Shown here piece by piece: positions 22,251-33,953 of a stretch of 64,000 nucleotides of DNA. The notes below the pieces were generated by a model. The model ran no database searches. It had not been told where the DNA came from and saw nothing but the letters and a program-made list of their open reading frames with translations. The stretch's first letter is position 1. The number at the start of each line of letters is the position of its first letter. The stretch is from Massospora cicadina (lineage: Eukaryota > Entomophthoromycota > Entomophthoromycetes > Entomophthorales > Entomophthoraceae): assembly GCA_022478985.1 (NCBI GenBank), contig JAKSZP010000208.1:62001-126000 (forward strand), in the 5' to 3' direction. The position numbers and the translations under genes were made by a program.

Positions 22251-23585
22251 ACATACCATATTACTCCGCATTTTCCAGAGGAGCAAGCGCTGTCCCATTG
22301 GCCAAGGGAGAGGGAAGTTGAGACACAATATTACCTGGCGGAATTATCAAATGGATATTATGCACCTCTACCTCCTTAGGATTAGAAGCTAATGCAGGCG
22401 TGCGTCTGAAAGCATCCGCCAAACCATTCTCCTTGCCCTTAGTAAGCTCATAGGAAAACACAAATTGGGCTAGGGTCTCATTCCAGCGGGTTTGCTGTGG
22501 GGTCAAGACATGAGGTGCGTGGTAGTACAGCAAGGAACGGTAGTCTGTACATACGCAGAAAGTTTGGAATGAGCCATTCAAGTGATGACGCCAATAAGTC
22601 AGCGCCTCAACCACTGCTAATAACTTTTTATCATATACGCCATGCTTTTGCTCAGTCAAAGGCATCTTCCTAAAAGATATCCCACCGGATGCTCAATTCC
22701 ATCTTTGCCTACTTTTAATAGAGCCACTCGCTATGGTGAAGTTGGAGGCATCAGAAGCCACAATAAACTCTTTATTGGGATTGACATGGCTAAGGACGGA
22801 CGTGGACAGCAGAGTGCACTTTACCGCCTGAAAGCATTCTGCGGTGTTGGGGAACACTGTAGCACTTTTTTCTAGTCGACTTTTACAAGGGCGCCACCAA
22901 TTCAGAATTATTCGGTGTGAATTTCTTAAAGAACGTACACGTCCCCAAAACTATCCTCAATCTCTTGACTGAAGTTGAGGTTGACCACTCATGAATCGCC
23001 ATCTCCTTGTCTGGTGTTATCATGTGCCCTTGGCCAAACATGACGTTGCCCAGAAAGGTGCCCTGGGAATTGATTAATTTACATTTACTTATTTTTAACG
23101 TGAGGTCAGTTGCCCTCAAACGCTCTACCACCTGCCAAAGGTGTACTTCATGGGACTCATTATCAGGGGAGAACACCAGAATATAATCCGTGTAAGCTAC
23201 CACGCATACACCCAGTAGATTCCTCAAAACCGCATCAATACGGCGTTGAAAGATAGCAGGGGCATTTTTAAGCCCAAAGGGCTTAACTCAAAATTGGAAA
23301 ATTCCTTTCCTGGTATAGAATGCGGTTAACCACTCCTACCTTCTTGATCCAAATCTGACTGAACGCATTTAGTTGATTCAGTTTGGAGAAGACTCTCGCC
23401 TTCTCCACATAGCGTGCAATCTGTGAGTCCAGTGGGCTGGGATGCAAGTCTAATACTGTGACGTTGTTGAGATTCCCATAATCTACGCATGGCATAAGGT
23501 ACATTGGCCTTCTCCACAAAGATAAATGGGGAACATATGGGGGAGGTCACTGAAAAATCGCGCCTTTGGCTAACTGCTCCTTAAT
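22251..23585 (-). pseudogene. Element D: reverse transcriptase and RNase H
   Basis: Minus strand. RT begins with KGAIFQ near 23560 and the IFVEKANVPYAMRRLW/CVDYGNLNNVTVLDLHP block near 23450-23530, then ARVFSKLNQLNAFSQIWI near 23370. The catalytic site reads AYTDYILVFSPD near 23175-23200, where AYLDDILVFS is expected, so both flanking positions are altered. RNase H follows with EQKHGVYDKKLLAVVEAL and CVCTDYRSLLYY (22261-22665), including the catalytic Asp in TDYRSL, then LADAFRRTPAL. Domain order and length are normal for a chromovirus. Frameshifts separate RT from RNase H. Confidence 0.85.
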
Positions 23586-24260
23586 TCACACATCTAAGGC
23601 TGCTTCCTCCTGTACAGTCAAATAGTAAATCCGGGAAGATATACGCATCAGATCAACGGTGAGCTTGAACTCGCAATCAAGCTCTGAATGAGCTAGTATA
23701 TTGGCTGAAGACGCATCAAACGAAGATTCCAACCCCTCCAAACAGGAAAGTAAGGGAATCTCTAAAGAGGGCTTTAGCAACGGAGCAAGATTGAGAGTGT
23801 GGATATTGGGCCAGAGGTGCAGTTCTCCCTGAGAGTTTGCTTCAGACAAAGGGACAAATAATTCATGACCATTCTTCAAAGTTAAGGAAAAGGTATCGTC
23901 TTTCAAGTTGGTTCTGATATCAAACTTTCGCCACCACTCTACACCCAAAATGGTGGGGTACAAGAGTTTTTTGATAGTTTGGAAGCGGTCAGCCAAATGA
24001 TATTGGCCAACTTGATAATCCACTAACCCTATAATATTCAGCGTGGGAATACCTTAGGAAGTCCCTCCCCTAACCATACCATCTGGCAAGTAACTCAGCT
24101 CAAGGTAGTCGGCTAGGTCTTGGTCAATAAAATTCTCAGAGGCTCCTGTATCCGCCAAAATAGTTGTGCTGATTTTCCTGAGGGGGATGAAAGGGTAGCA
24201 ATCAACAAAAAATATCCAGAATGGTCTTTATTTATAGCAGACAACGCCAACACTTCGCCA
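23586..24260 (-). pseudogene. Element D: aspartic protease
   Basis: The minus strand carries STTILADTGASENFIDQDLA with an intact catalytic DTGAS near 24142-24156. It is followed by TLNIIGLVDYQVGQYHLADRF and TILGVEWWRKFDIRTN (23586-24023), the flap and ILG.W region of a retrotransposon protease. A stop near 24056 separates the catalytic motif from the downstream frame. The 145-codon frame at 23586-24023 then runs on toward RT. Confidence 0.8.
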
Positions 24261-24968
24261 TAAAAATCTTCTTCAGGCATAAGCATGCCTCCACGGTACA
24301 TTTCTGAATCATAGAATGGAGAGGGATAGTTAGCCACTCTTACTACTGAGGTCACATATCCCACCATATCTTCAGCAATTGCATAAACGTTTTCATATTG
24401 AAGAAGTATCTTCTTTTCACCTCCTGGGTTCTGCGGATCATGATAGTGGTCAAGCGTGGGTTCTCTGGGGTGATTTGGTATTCTGAAATGGGTTCTATAT
24501 ATGAGCCATAAGTGAAGATATGGGGCTCAGTTTTATATATGGAACATCATTATAAAACACGTTTTGGGCAGTAACAACCCCATCCCCATTTTGGCAACGG
24601 GTTTTACATCATGATCCAAGGCCATTACCACCAGGCCCATCATCCATGATCCCTCCTACACTGTCCAAACGTGGTGCCAAGGAAAGAACATTTTAACTGT
24701 TTCAATATTATAAAATTTGGTGAAAATTCAGGAAATTACAACTCTCAGATCGTAAATTTTTATCAACCATGTATAAGTAATAAGGGTGGGTACTTCCCAG
24801 TCAGAGGTAGCAAGAATAAAGCTGAGATTCTCCAATTATTGGCAAAATGAAAAAATGGAGGTGAGCCCCACCATGGCGTGACCAACAGCTGGTGCACCCA
24901 ATTTGCACTTTGCAAAAGTCCAACACAGAAAATAACTATGCACATAGAATAAAGTGTTGGTTGTCTAA
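24261..24968 (-). pseudogene. Element D: reduced gag remnant and leader
   Basis: Only about 700 bp lie between the protease and the 5' LTR, too short for a complete leader and gag (normally more than 1 kb), so gag has probably been partly deleted. No zinc knuckle or long frame is readable. The sequence directly inside the LTR (minus strand TTAGACAACCAACAC) has no TGG tRNA-type primer site. Confidence 0.5.
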
Positions 24969-25860
24969 TGTCAGGAGAGTGTCTATAGATCTCCTGTTCC
25001 CAGCTAAGTGGTGCATGGAGCTCATCCACAAAAGAAGGAAACTCGTCATCAGGATTATAGTAAGAAGGACACAGCGAATGGCGCAAAAGCAGAAGTATCC
25101 CTGTGCTTTGGAGTATAACGTGGTGTAGAGTAGTTGGTAACAGATAAACAAAAACACTTGGGTGGTCCCCATGTGGGAGCCCATTTCAAGATGAGATCAG
25201 TGCTGGAGGGTTTGGGTGCCTAAGTTTGGGGGGAACCAAGGGGGCCATCGGTGCACTTGATCTTTTAGATACTTTAATGATAGTAGGACGGCCAATGTTG
25301 TTAAAGACCTCTTCAAGGAGGTCTGCACACAGGTTCACAATAGTAACTATAAATTAAAAACTATAAATGAATTGGGGTATTTATTAAAGGAAAGACAATT
25401 AACAAGGAAAGTTGGTATTGAAAATCATATTTAAACAATTTTGGGGGAATCATTTGATTGATGGAAATGGTACTAAGCCCAGGTGCACCAATAAGTGCAC
25501 GCTTTCCATTAGGCAGGGTACTATAGCTAGTAATTGACTGAACTTGGATTATTGATCGAAGACAAGGCTGACTCAAGTTGGAAATTCGAAATTGTATGGG
25601 TTTTGAAACCTCATTTTCCTATCAGTCAAACTGAACCATCATGGTTTGTAAGGTAACTCGTCCGTTTTAATGCTAATGCTGTAACATGGGTTGGGCGTTA
25701 TGCACTTCACCCAAACCTGGGCATACTTGGCCTGCACCCAGCGTTGGTCCAATGTGTGCTTTAGGTCAAGAAGGTCCTGCAGCTTGACCTTTTTGGGCCT
25801 CCTGACGCCCAGCCTTGCCTTGGCTGTTGGTACCCTCAATTAAGTCATCTAAAAATGACA
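24969..25860 (-). repeat. 5' LTR of element D
   Basis: An 892-bp partner of 17890-18780 with perfect TGTCA/TGACA ends, followed by cccat. A TATA-like element is not obvious. Partial open frames within it have no coding support. Confidence 0.88.
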
Positions 25861-27174
25861 CCCATGCTGTTTTTCTTTAATCAACCAATGAATTCTGCCG
25901 TGAAAAGGGCCCAAGCTGAGTAAATCAAAGCTTCATTTTAATTCCCTTACCTCACCATTATAAAGACAACAAACTTCCTAGATTCCGTTTGTTGATACAT
26001 TCTCTATTTTTGAGTCTTTTTATATAAACTTTTGTTTTCCCTCCATGGGACTTAGCGCTCCACCTTACGCACATCTACCTGATCTGCCCCATCCTCTCGC
26101 CCTTCCTTGCTTTAATATTTGATTTTATCTCCATGTCAACTACAGGCGTTTATTCTTAATGCCTACAAAGCAATAATCAAGCTAGTCACCGCTGCCTTTT
26201 TACCAGCGGGATTTATTGATTTCCGCTCCTTTAAGGGCTATTTTGATATAAAGTTTTAAATGGAGGAGGACGTTGCCGCAGCAGCAAAGACTCCTTATAT
26301 TAAATAAAAACACCCCCATTCCTACTACTTGTACTCAACTCCCTTCTGATACTACTATGATGGTGTCATTTGCAAACCTCCCTTCCCATCTCACACCCCA
26401 AATTTTGTATGATGCTTTAATGTTAGGGCTTTAAAAATATGGCACTCAACCCAACCTCATCTTCACAGTTCCCTCTTGGGTAAGCGCGCCTTATGGACCC
26501 TCATGCCACTGACACTATCATGCCCCACCACCCTGACATCGCCCAACAAATCTCCCACATTTTCACATTGCTGCAGCTCCAGAGCATATCTTTTGGGCAA
26601 GGGTCGACAACAGTTGCCAGATTTATCCACTCTTTTTTGGGTTTGACCACTCTAAGAATTCCTGCCCCCATCCGTTTCCTCTGTTGTTATTTCTGAACCC
26701 TTGTCAGCGGCATCCAAATGGGGTATTTTGTTTCCACCTCCCCCACAAGCCCTCATGTTCAGGGTCAGAGCTAAAAAGCTTCTCCCTCCAATTCCTCCAG
26801 CCACACTCACCCACCTGCATTCCAACCTAATAATCAGAATCAGGCTTAAACCACAGTTCTCCACCAAGCAACTCCCCATTTGCCAACTACTACCCATCCT
26901 TATTCAGCTTTACCTGATAATATTAATAAAGATCCTTGGAACCTATTGGATGAGGTTGGTGAATCAGGTGAAATTATTATGGATAAGGAGGATAAATCAG
27001 GTGAAAGCCCCACAGATGGCTATGATTTGACTGAATTTCACATTTCTCATTTTGACAATCCTCTCTCGCCCAGACGATTTGCCCTTAAACCCAATACCAT
27101 CCCTTTCTAAAGTGACCACCATCTTGTCTTAGCAGTGGTGGACTCACCCCTTTGACCATCCTCCGCACAGCAGC

Positions 27175-27496
27175 GGCAAAGTTGGTTTATTTATTTGAGG
27201 CAAGCTGAACAGGGGACGGACATTACCAAAATAGAGAAAGAAAGTATCAATATGAAACCTGAGCAGGGTCAACTCTGTCATAGAAAGTTTTTTTTCACCT
27301 CTGGATTGGGACTCAGATTTTTCTGGTTATGTCAAGGGTAAGGTTTTCGTGTTATCATACCTACTAACCGCCAATAGCTTCCTTCAGCTGGCACCCCAAT
27401 CGATGTGTGAAGGGTGGGAATCAAACCTGCAACCTTCAGGTTGGTAGCCGTACGCCCTACTGACTCGCCTTCCACCCCCTGGCAAAGTTGGTTTAT
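27175..27496. repeat. 16-bp target-site duplication flanking a SINE
   Basis: GGCAAAGTTGGTTTAT is perfectly repeated at 27175-27190 and 27481-27496. The length is typical of LINE-type target-primed insertion, and the lack of mismatches suggests a younger insertion than most others here. Confidence 0.9.
27191..27480 (-). mobile_element. tRNA-derived SINE with a LINE 3' tail
   Basis: A 290-bp element between perfect duplications. On the minus strand the head is tRNA-like: GGCGAGTCAGTAGGGCGT (A-box region) and GGTTGCAGGTTTGATTCCC (B box), about 35 bases apart as in a tRNA gene. A unique body follows. The 3' end, GGTAATGTCCGTCCCCTGTT then CAGCTTGCCTCAAATAA, is nearly identical to the tails of the LINE-like elements (18785-18830 and about 27985-28020) and similar to those of the full LINEs. 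The internal promoter would be used by RNA polymerase III. The tail implies mobilisation by the LINE family in this window; that step is inference from the SINE-LINE partnerships known in other genomes. Confidence 0.85.
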
Positions 27497-28035
27497 GAGT
27501 TCTCAAATGGGATACATCTGCCTATCTTCCAGCTAATTTTCTTGAAGAAGCGTGGGAAGAAATCAACAAGCTGGCCTACACCACCACCAATGCTGCCTTC
27601 TATTTTTAGCCTTGTAGCTTTAACCCAAAAACTAAAATCACCCAGAAAAGTCTTTCCAATTTCGTGCTACTCTCAGATGCCCAACTTCAAGCTGAACATC
27701 ATTTACAGAATATTTAGAAGCCATCCTCCAGGCTGATATTGTGTCTTTGAATCACTTCGTTACCTCCCTTGATCCCCACCATGCTGATGCCCCAACGCCC
27801 TTAAATTTGGCTTATATCCGCCTCATCAATCATGTCACTGCTTATGTCGCTGCTGTGCCTGACGTTGAGCCGCCTGACCCTCCCTCCCCCTCTGCCATCG
27901 TGGGTTAGCGGTCCTCCGCTCCCTGCCTGGTTGGAGTTTTACTTTTGTTTTTTCACCCATTTGTTTTGTGATTTTTGCTTTGAATTGGTAATGTCCGTCC
28001 CCTGATTGGTGTTCCTTGAGTAAATTATATAAAAT

Positions 28036-28980
28036 TGTGTTACCAACTGTTCTCTTAGGATTTTGCCAAGTATTTAATTTTCCACCACTTTTTTTAAATC
28101 TAACATATCATGACGCTATCCACATTCTAACTCTAATTATCATTTATTGGATACTCCAGTCATTTAACCTTACAACTCGCAGCGCACTAGCAGATGTCAT
28201 TGAGAATTATACTCACATTTTATAATCTGCCACTTACAAAAACAATTCATAAACACCAGACCTGATCCTTCAACCCACCACTAGCTCAGAGCAAATTGGT
28301 CAACATATGGTCTCCCAATTTGGAGCTCACAAAATTATATTCCAGAAGACAGATTCACCATTCCAATCAGCCACTGGCTCAGCGCAATCCAATCAACATG
28401 GAGTTCTACAACCCACCATTTTCAGTACAACATCTACAAGCAGGAACGTCTGTTAGTCAATTTCAGTAAGGTTTCAAATTCCAGATATATAAAGCACAAA
28501 TTGTTGGGGTAACTTAACACTTTTATTATCCTTGCACCAACCCGCCATACTGACACTTTTCTAGTTTCTTCACATCAGATTAAACCAAGTTTTCTACCAC
28601 AAAATGATTACTCCGCTCACTCAATGCTTAATTTAAATCGATTTAATTTTATCCACAGTCTTTTACCTTAAATCAAAGATTACTATCACTAAGTGAGTTC
28701 TGTAATTACCAATAATTAGATGACATGTTAAAATATATGTATACGGTTACCATAGGCCAGCAACTTCTTTCCCTAGAGTAGTGTTTTTCATCCCTGCCTC
28801 CCTCACTTTGGGGGTTGCCTTGCAAGACCCAAAGTTGCACCACTTCAGCCACTTGGATTAATATGGGGCCTTTTATATGTTTATAAATTTTTGTTTGCAT
28901 CACATTATTCTAGAACATTACTCCTACAAAGTAATAGATCAGCTGAGCCCTTAACATTATGGACTATTTAGTATGCCTTT
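28036..28980. other. No gene seen
   Basis: AT-rich sequence without a recognisable domain. A 65-codon minus frame (28706-28903) and a 69-codon plus frame (28016-28225) have no family resemblance. A retroelement LTR could be hidden here, but I found no repeat partner. Confidence 0.5.
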
Positions 28981-31900
28981 TCAAACCCAGCCTGTGTGGT
29001 TAGTCTTACTTCAATCATCCATACCCTGACAGGAATTCCTCCTTGTTCAGGTGGAGGTGTTGCTCACCAGAATTACACACCCAAGCAATAAGGTAGCCCC
29101 TGATATAAACTTTTAGATTGTAGAATTCAGCAAATTTCTTCTCAATGACTTTAAAGGGACCATTCCACAGGAGTCCCAGTTTTCTAATCTGGCCAAACCT
29201 ATAAGTAACATAGTCAAGTTCAAATTATACTATGCAAAGGAAGGTAAGGTCTGACTTTGTTTGATGTTGCGCTTTATAGACTTATTTTCTATGCTAGTGA
29301 GTTATAGTATGCTTTTCTTTGAAGCTGGATTAAAGTCTGTGCAGGTTTTCAAGGTATCTAGTGGAACTCACTTTTTAATTTACACATAAGTATAAAAAGG
29401 GGCAGCGTAGATGATTCCTATATGATAATTAGAAAGTGAGTGACCTGTCATCAAGTAATTGGTTATAATATATGAAAAAATGGAGGAAGGCAAGAAAAGG
29501 TTTCAGCTAGACAACTTACCAGTGATTACATTTTGTAAGATGCCAACAAGAGTAATAATTACTTGTTCCACAAGGCTATTGGCCATGGGGTGATATGGTA
29601 TTGACAAATCCCCTCATATACCCATCAATTCATTAAGTATATAATTATTATGAGACTTAGAGTTAATCACATTAGCAGTTTAAATAAAATGTTGGCAGCC
29701 ATTCTGATAAAGTATGTTTTCTAAGATAGTTAGCTAATTGTTGTGTCAAATGTGACTTTAGCTTTTTTGGCCTCTACCTACTTATAAGGTAATTAATGGC
29801 CACAGTTTATATACTTTAATTGGTTAAAAATATTGGGAAATGGTTCAAAGATTTTATAGAGATGGTGTGTTAAGCAAAAATGGGTTTAATAGTTGACAAG
29901 AGGTGGTCATCCGCTAAGGGGATTCAGCTTGACATTTCTTACAACAGTTAAGGTCTTTTTGGATATCAAAAGTCATAAACTCCAAATAATACTGTTATTT
30001 AAGCAGTTTGTTTGTATTTTTGAATCTCCCATGTACCATCACCTTATGGGAAGCAACAATTTAATTTTTTTTATTCTGTCACCTTAGGTAATACAGATAC
30101 TCAATTACTATTCTGCAAAGTTTTCCATAATTGACAATGATACATTATTTCAGCTTTTTAAAAGTGCGTTAACCTCTACTGGATCATTGATATATTGTTA
30201 AGTTAACATTTTTTATTAGTTTTCTGGCTAGATCAGTCGCTGAAGCTATGGTGACAATCAAGAATTATCGTCAGCATTTTGGTGTTTAATTTAAAGACAG
30301 TGCAAGGTTTTGAAGTCTTAGTCTTGTAGTTATAAAGCCCATCAAGACAAACGCCTTTCTGGTTTTTAAGAGCTTATAACCAGCGGTGAAAATATGGTCA
30401 GTCACTACTCAGAAGTTCACTTTATGAACATATACCTGGAAACTGCTTATATGAGTAGATGAAAGCCAGATATCCCGTTTCAGTTACATTATAAATTGTT
30501 TGTACACGTCCAAAGTTTGGCTACAGTAAGCTACAGCATTCTCAATCCGTGCACCATCAAATTGTGATAACACTGCCCCAATGGCATTTAGGGAGGCATT
30601 CATTTAAGTAATAGAAAAGTATATCAAAACTAGGGTATATGAGTATTTGCGCTTTAGTATTATAAAACCTCAGCTTTTTGAGAGCCAACTGGAGATTTGA
30701 CAGTCGCTCATATTTTAACTAATATAGAGGTGGAATAAAAATTTCATATATCTTGCTAAAGTTTTTCATAAAATGGCAATGTCAGCCAATTATTGAAAGG
30801 AATACCTGGACAACTCGCTTACCCATCAGCTTTGTCATTTAAATTCCTTCAATCTTTTCCAGCTGGTTCTGTAATACCTGATTATTAATAGTAATCCAGA
30901 TATTCTAATTGTTCTTAGAAAAAGTTGCACTTCTGCAGCTTATTTTTAGGTCCGCTTGAGAGGTGTCTGAAGAAATTTATCATATGTTTCAGATGCAAAT
31001 AAATGTTCTGGAAATAAATATATATGTCATCCAGATAAAATAACATTTAGGAGAATTTTAAATAGCCTAAAATATTTTACAAACTGATGGAAGGTCGCAG
31101 GGTTATTGCACAGCCCTCCGCATTCATGTAGGAGGTACAGTCCTGAGCTTTAATCATGGCGCACTTCTCTTGTTCATCCTTTTGAAGCTCAATCTTCCAC
31201 TATCTGGAAATTAAAATCATGTATGAAAAGTAGTGAGCTACCTAAGCGATCAATTTCATTATTAGTGTATGACAAAGGATAAGAATACTTTTGGTAACAG
31301 TGTTAGGATTCTATAGTCAATTAACATAATTGATCTGTCTTTCTTATTTATAATCACACTGTTAAGTCCCAGGGACTCCTAGAACACTAACATCCCCAGT
31401 TGTACTTCGCCAGTTACTTTTTAATATTTAATATTTATTGAATAACTTGGAATGTCTATTAGGATGCAGACAAATTGGCACATGTTTATCAGTACTGGTA
31501 TATTGTAGCACGTTTTGTGCACAACCCAAATCAATGTAATTTTTGGAAAAATGGCGCTGTACTTGTTAGACAGGTTCAGTGCTTGGCTCATTTAAGCTTC
31601 TGTTTACCCAGAGAGCTTTTTTGAGAAGAAGAAACTAATTTATCAACAATCCACCACCTTCAAGTCCAAGTTCATCTAGTTTACTAGATACATGAATATT
31701 AAGCACTTCCTCAACTGGTAAATATGAACAAAAGCAATGATTTAATGCCACTTAGTTGAAGTACAGGTATATTATCTGAAAATAATGTTTGGGTCTCATT
31801 ATTGCTTAGAAAGATATAACTAGGTTTGGCACCGGTTCCATGTTAAATCACTAAAAATGGCGCAGATATTTTGCTTATAAACCTTAAAAACTTTAACTTA

Positions 31901-32300
31901 ATTGTGGTTCCCATTATAATCTGGTGGCCTGATGAAAATGGTTAAATTACTATTATCCCTCAGCTGAATGACCATGGATTCCATAATTTGGTTGGACAAT
32001 CGCTGAATATGGCTACAAATCCTATAAAAACCTATTAAAATTATGCCATCCACGAACAAAAGGTTGCCAAACCCCTGATACTGAGGCGCATGGTCTGTAA
32101 ACTTTCTTTTTAAGTTTACTTCAAAGACTCAGACTAATTTTGTATGAATAAGGAGATTACTAGTTGTATATAGACAACTAGAAAGTCAAGTCTTCTTTAA
32201 AAGGTGGTTCCAACCCCACTCAAGTATATTCTTATGGATTTCATAAGGAAATAAACAAGGGTAACTAACCTCATCAATTTTTCTTTATAAGTAATATATA
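28981..32300 (-). pseudogene. Element E: highly decayed gypsy pol
   Basis: No long frame survives, but the minus strand has RT and integrase signatures in the right order. RT: SPWDL followed after a frameshift by VIINKKDRSIMLIDYRI (31315-31385), corresponding to the SPWxSPVxxVKKKDG..DYR block, and FYLDDIYI with an intact YLDD at 31026-31037. Integrase: YGISIPYHPMANSLVEQVIIT (29550-29612), matching the YHPxxNGxVER region around the catalytic Glu. A GPF-like C-terminal stretch may lie near 29150-29220. The protease should lie at about 31.7-32.2 kb but I cannot read a DTG. No LTRs were found. Decay is worse than in any other pol here, so this is probably the oldest element. Confidence 0.6.
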
Positions 32301-32513
32301 ATAAAATTTTTAAATGCCTAAAATTTTGTCTTTAGAGATACAAGGATGACTATATAGGATGGTTTGGTGCTTAACTTTTCAGTTGGCAATATATAGTGAT
32401 AATAATTGACCTTAGGAGGACTTTTCTCTCTCGCTGCAATCACTTTTGCAACTTATTAAATTCAAGTCTAAATTTTAGTTTTATAATCTCACAGAGGAGA
32501 TTAGTCTGCGCCC

Positions 32514-33880
32514 ATGTCAGAGAGCAGTTGGGCAAGTAAGATAAGAGGCACAGGTGGTAGGCCTGCGACCTCCAACGTTCAAAAACGCCCCAGAGAAACT
32601 GGCGGGTTAGATAAAAATAAAAAATTGGCGGTTATTATTTTCCCAGAAATCCTCACTTGGCAGGCATGATGTAACCAGTTCATCAACACGCCGCACTCTC
32701 AACCACTCTCATTGGTGGAATATGGAGTACAGGTGTTCCTGGATATACAACAAACAGCATTGTGGGAAAAATTTTGTGGGGATGTGCACACTCATTTCCC
32801 AAGTGCAGTATACGTCGCACCTCACTCCATATCACATGGTTGGCTGGATCTCAGTTTCAAAAATAAGGAGGCAGCAGACAAAGCTGCTGCAGTGAATGTA
32901 GTGATTGACCTCCCCAAAGGGTAGTGGGTCATCAAAACTAAGCGCACCAGATGGACAAAATCCAACCAAATTTCCCTCACGTTTGACTTTTTGCCCACTA
33001 CAGTCAAGCGTGCCATTCTGGAGCAGCATCTGAAAGCTGGTCTCACCGTATATGGTGAAATACAATCCTTCAATATGCAATAATTTACACTGATGCCACA
33101 CCTGTGCACTGGCAAAGCCATTGCAGTTCTGACCCCAACCAAGGAGATCATGAAGAACCTAACCCAAATCCCACACTCCACTTTTATTAAAATCTAAGGG
33201 CATACCACCCACCCTTTCTGGGTAGCCATAGACAGCGCACCCCCCATCTGCACCCACTGTGACGCGTTCAGCCATAAGGAACACGCATGCCCCACCAAGG
33301 AGGGCATCACATTCCAAGAGCACCCCTTGGCAGCCATGACCAATGGGGAGGCTCACTATGAACCAACCACCAGTACCAAAGAGGCCTTCCTGTGGGGAGC
33401 ACAAGGCTGCTACTTATTAGTAAAGCATATCTCTCCTCAAGAGTGAAAGAAGGCCAAACAGGCCCGCAGGGCCGCGGCCAAGGAAGCGGCCAAGGTCGCC
33501 TCCGCTATCCCACACTCCCAACGCCAGGAGGACATTGAAACCTTTGTGGTGGAAGCAACTCGGGAATCCCTCAACCAATCAGACTGGGATGCCCAAGCCA
33601 ATTGGGCCACCCAATCTGAGGATCCAATGGGTGACTCAAACTCACCTGACCTTTGCAAGTAAGCCCTGATTGGAACCAATTTGGTCTCCAACCTACCTGA
33701 AAAAAAATTTTGACCTGAATGTTGGTGCACTGAACTTGTCCGCACTGCAAAAAATTCAGTTTGACTGCGGGGAAACCAAAAGCAAAGGCAAAAGCCAACG
33801 CGAACTTGTCTGCTAAAATTAACAAATCTTTTGATAGCGTTGCTGCAAACACCCACGCCACCGTGAAGGCCCATGGGGAT
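32514..33880 (+). pseudogene. LINE copy 1 ORF1: nucleic-acid-binding gag-like protein
   Basis: ORF1 begins at ATG 32514 (MSESSWAS..; MSGSSWAS in copy 2). The middle (32712-32924) reads VEYGVQVFLDIQQTALWEKF and SHGWLDLSFKNKEAADKAAA, conserved in copy 2. A good CCHC zinc knuckle, CTHCDAFSHKEHACP, lies at about 33249-33293. The C-terminal third is rich in Lys/Ala (KKAKQARRAAAKEAAK). The protein would coat element RNA. Stops and at least two frameshifts are present. The end is uncertain, close to the hairpin at 33910. Confidence 0.78.
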
Positions 33881-33909
33881 CCAGAGGAGGCTGGTGGGCC
33901 TGGGGCCCA

Positions 33910-33936
33910 CCCCCTCACACCTAAGGTGTGAGGGGG
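33910..33936 (+). promoter_or_regulatory. Hairpin at the ORF1/ORF2 junction of LINE copy 1
   Basis: A perfect 12-bp inverted repeat, CCCCCTCACACC then TAA then GGTGTGAGGGGG, ends 17 bases before the ORF2 ATG at 33954. Copy 2 keeps the inner part (GCACC-TAA-GGTGC) at the same place. It could influence ORF2 translation by reinitiation; that is inference. Confidence 0.5.
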
Positions 33937-33953
33937 AAGCCTTCTCTTTAGGG

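Larger units (their letters stand above)
17890..25860 (-). mobile_element. Element D: Ty3/gypsy chromovirus, minus strand
   Basis: A full-span chromovirus. LTRs at 17890-18780 and 24969-25860 both read TGTCAGGAGAG..ATGACA on the plus strand. The flanks cccaa and cccat (25861-25865) give a 4-of-5 target-site duplication. Between them, right to left, come a reduced gag region, protease, RT, RNase H, integrase with chromodomain and a polypurine tract. A LINE-like element interrupts the unit at the junction of polypurine tract and 3' LTR. D is a different family from A, B, C, F and G: it carries DTGAS, a chromodomain and different LTRs. Confidence 0.85.
25861..28035 (+). mobile_element. ORF1-only LINE-like element, plus strand
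   Basis: Second copy of the element at 18785-20717, here on the plus strand. Homologous blocks are CCAGCGGGATTTATTGATTT (PAGFIDFR, near 26206), VSFANLPSHLTPQILYDAL..YGTQPN (near 26360-26450; AGLPIHLP.E.LHQELM..YGSNPS in the other copy), and EHIFWARV..DHSKNSCP (near 26590-26680), where only the His and last Cys of the zinc knuckle survive. The 3' end has the LINE tail (AATGTCCGTCCCCTGATTGG at about 27989). The 5' end is uncertain (about 26.0-26.15 kb); the start given here is simply the end of D. A SINE interrupts it at 27191-27480. No RT or endonuclease. Confidence 0.65.

Noticed and set aside
24892..25184. Small open frames on both strands at the D 5' LTR edge
   Set aside because: They cross the LTR boundary at 24969 and are not kept in the partner LTR at 17890.
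27405..27480. Possible tRNA gene on the minus strand
   Set aside because: The A- and B-box-like stretch has poorly paired anticodon and acceptor stems and lies inside a duplicated-flank insertion, so it is a SINE head.
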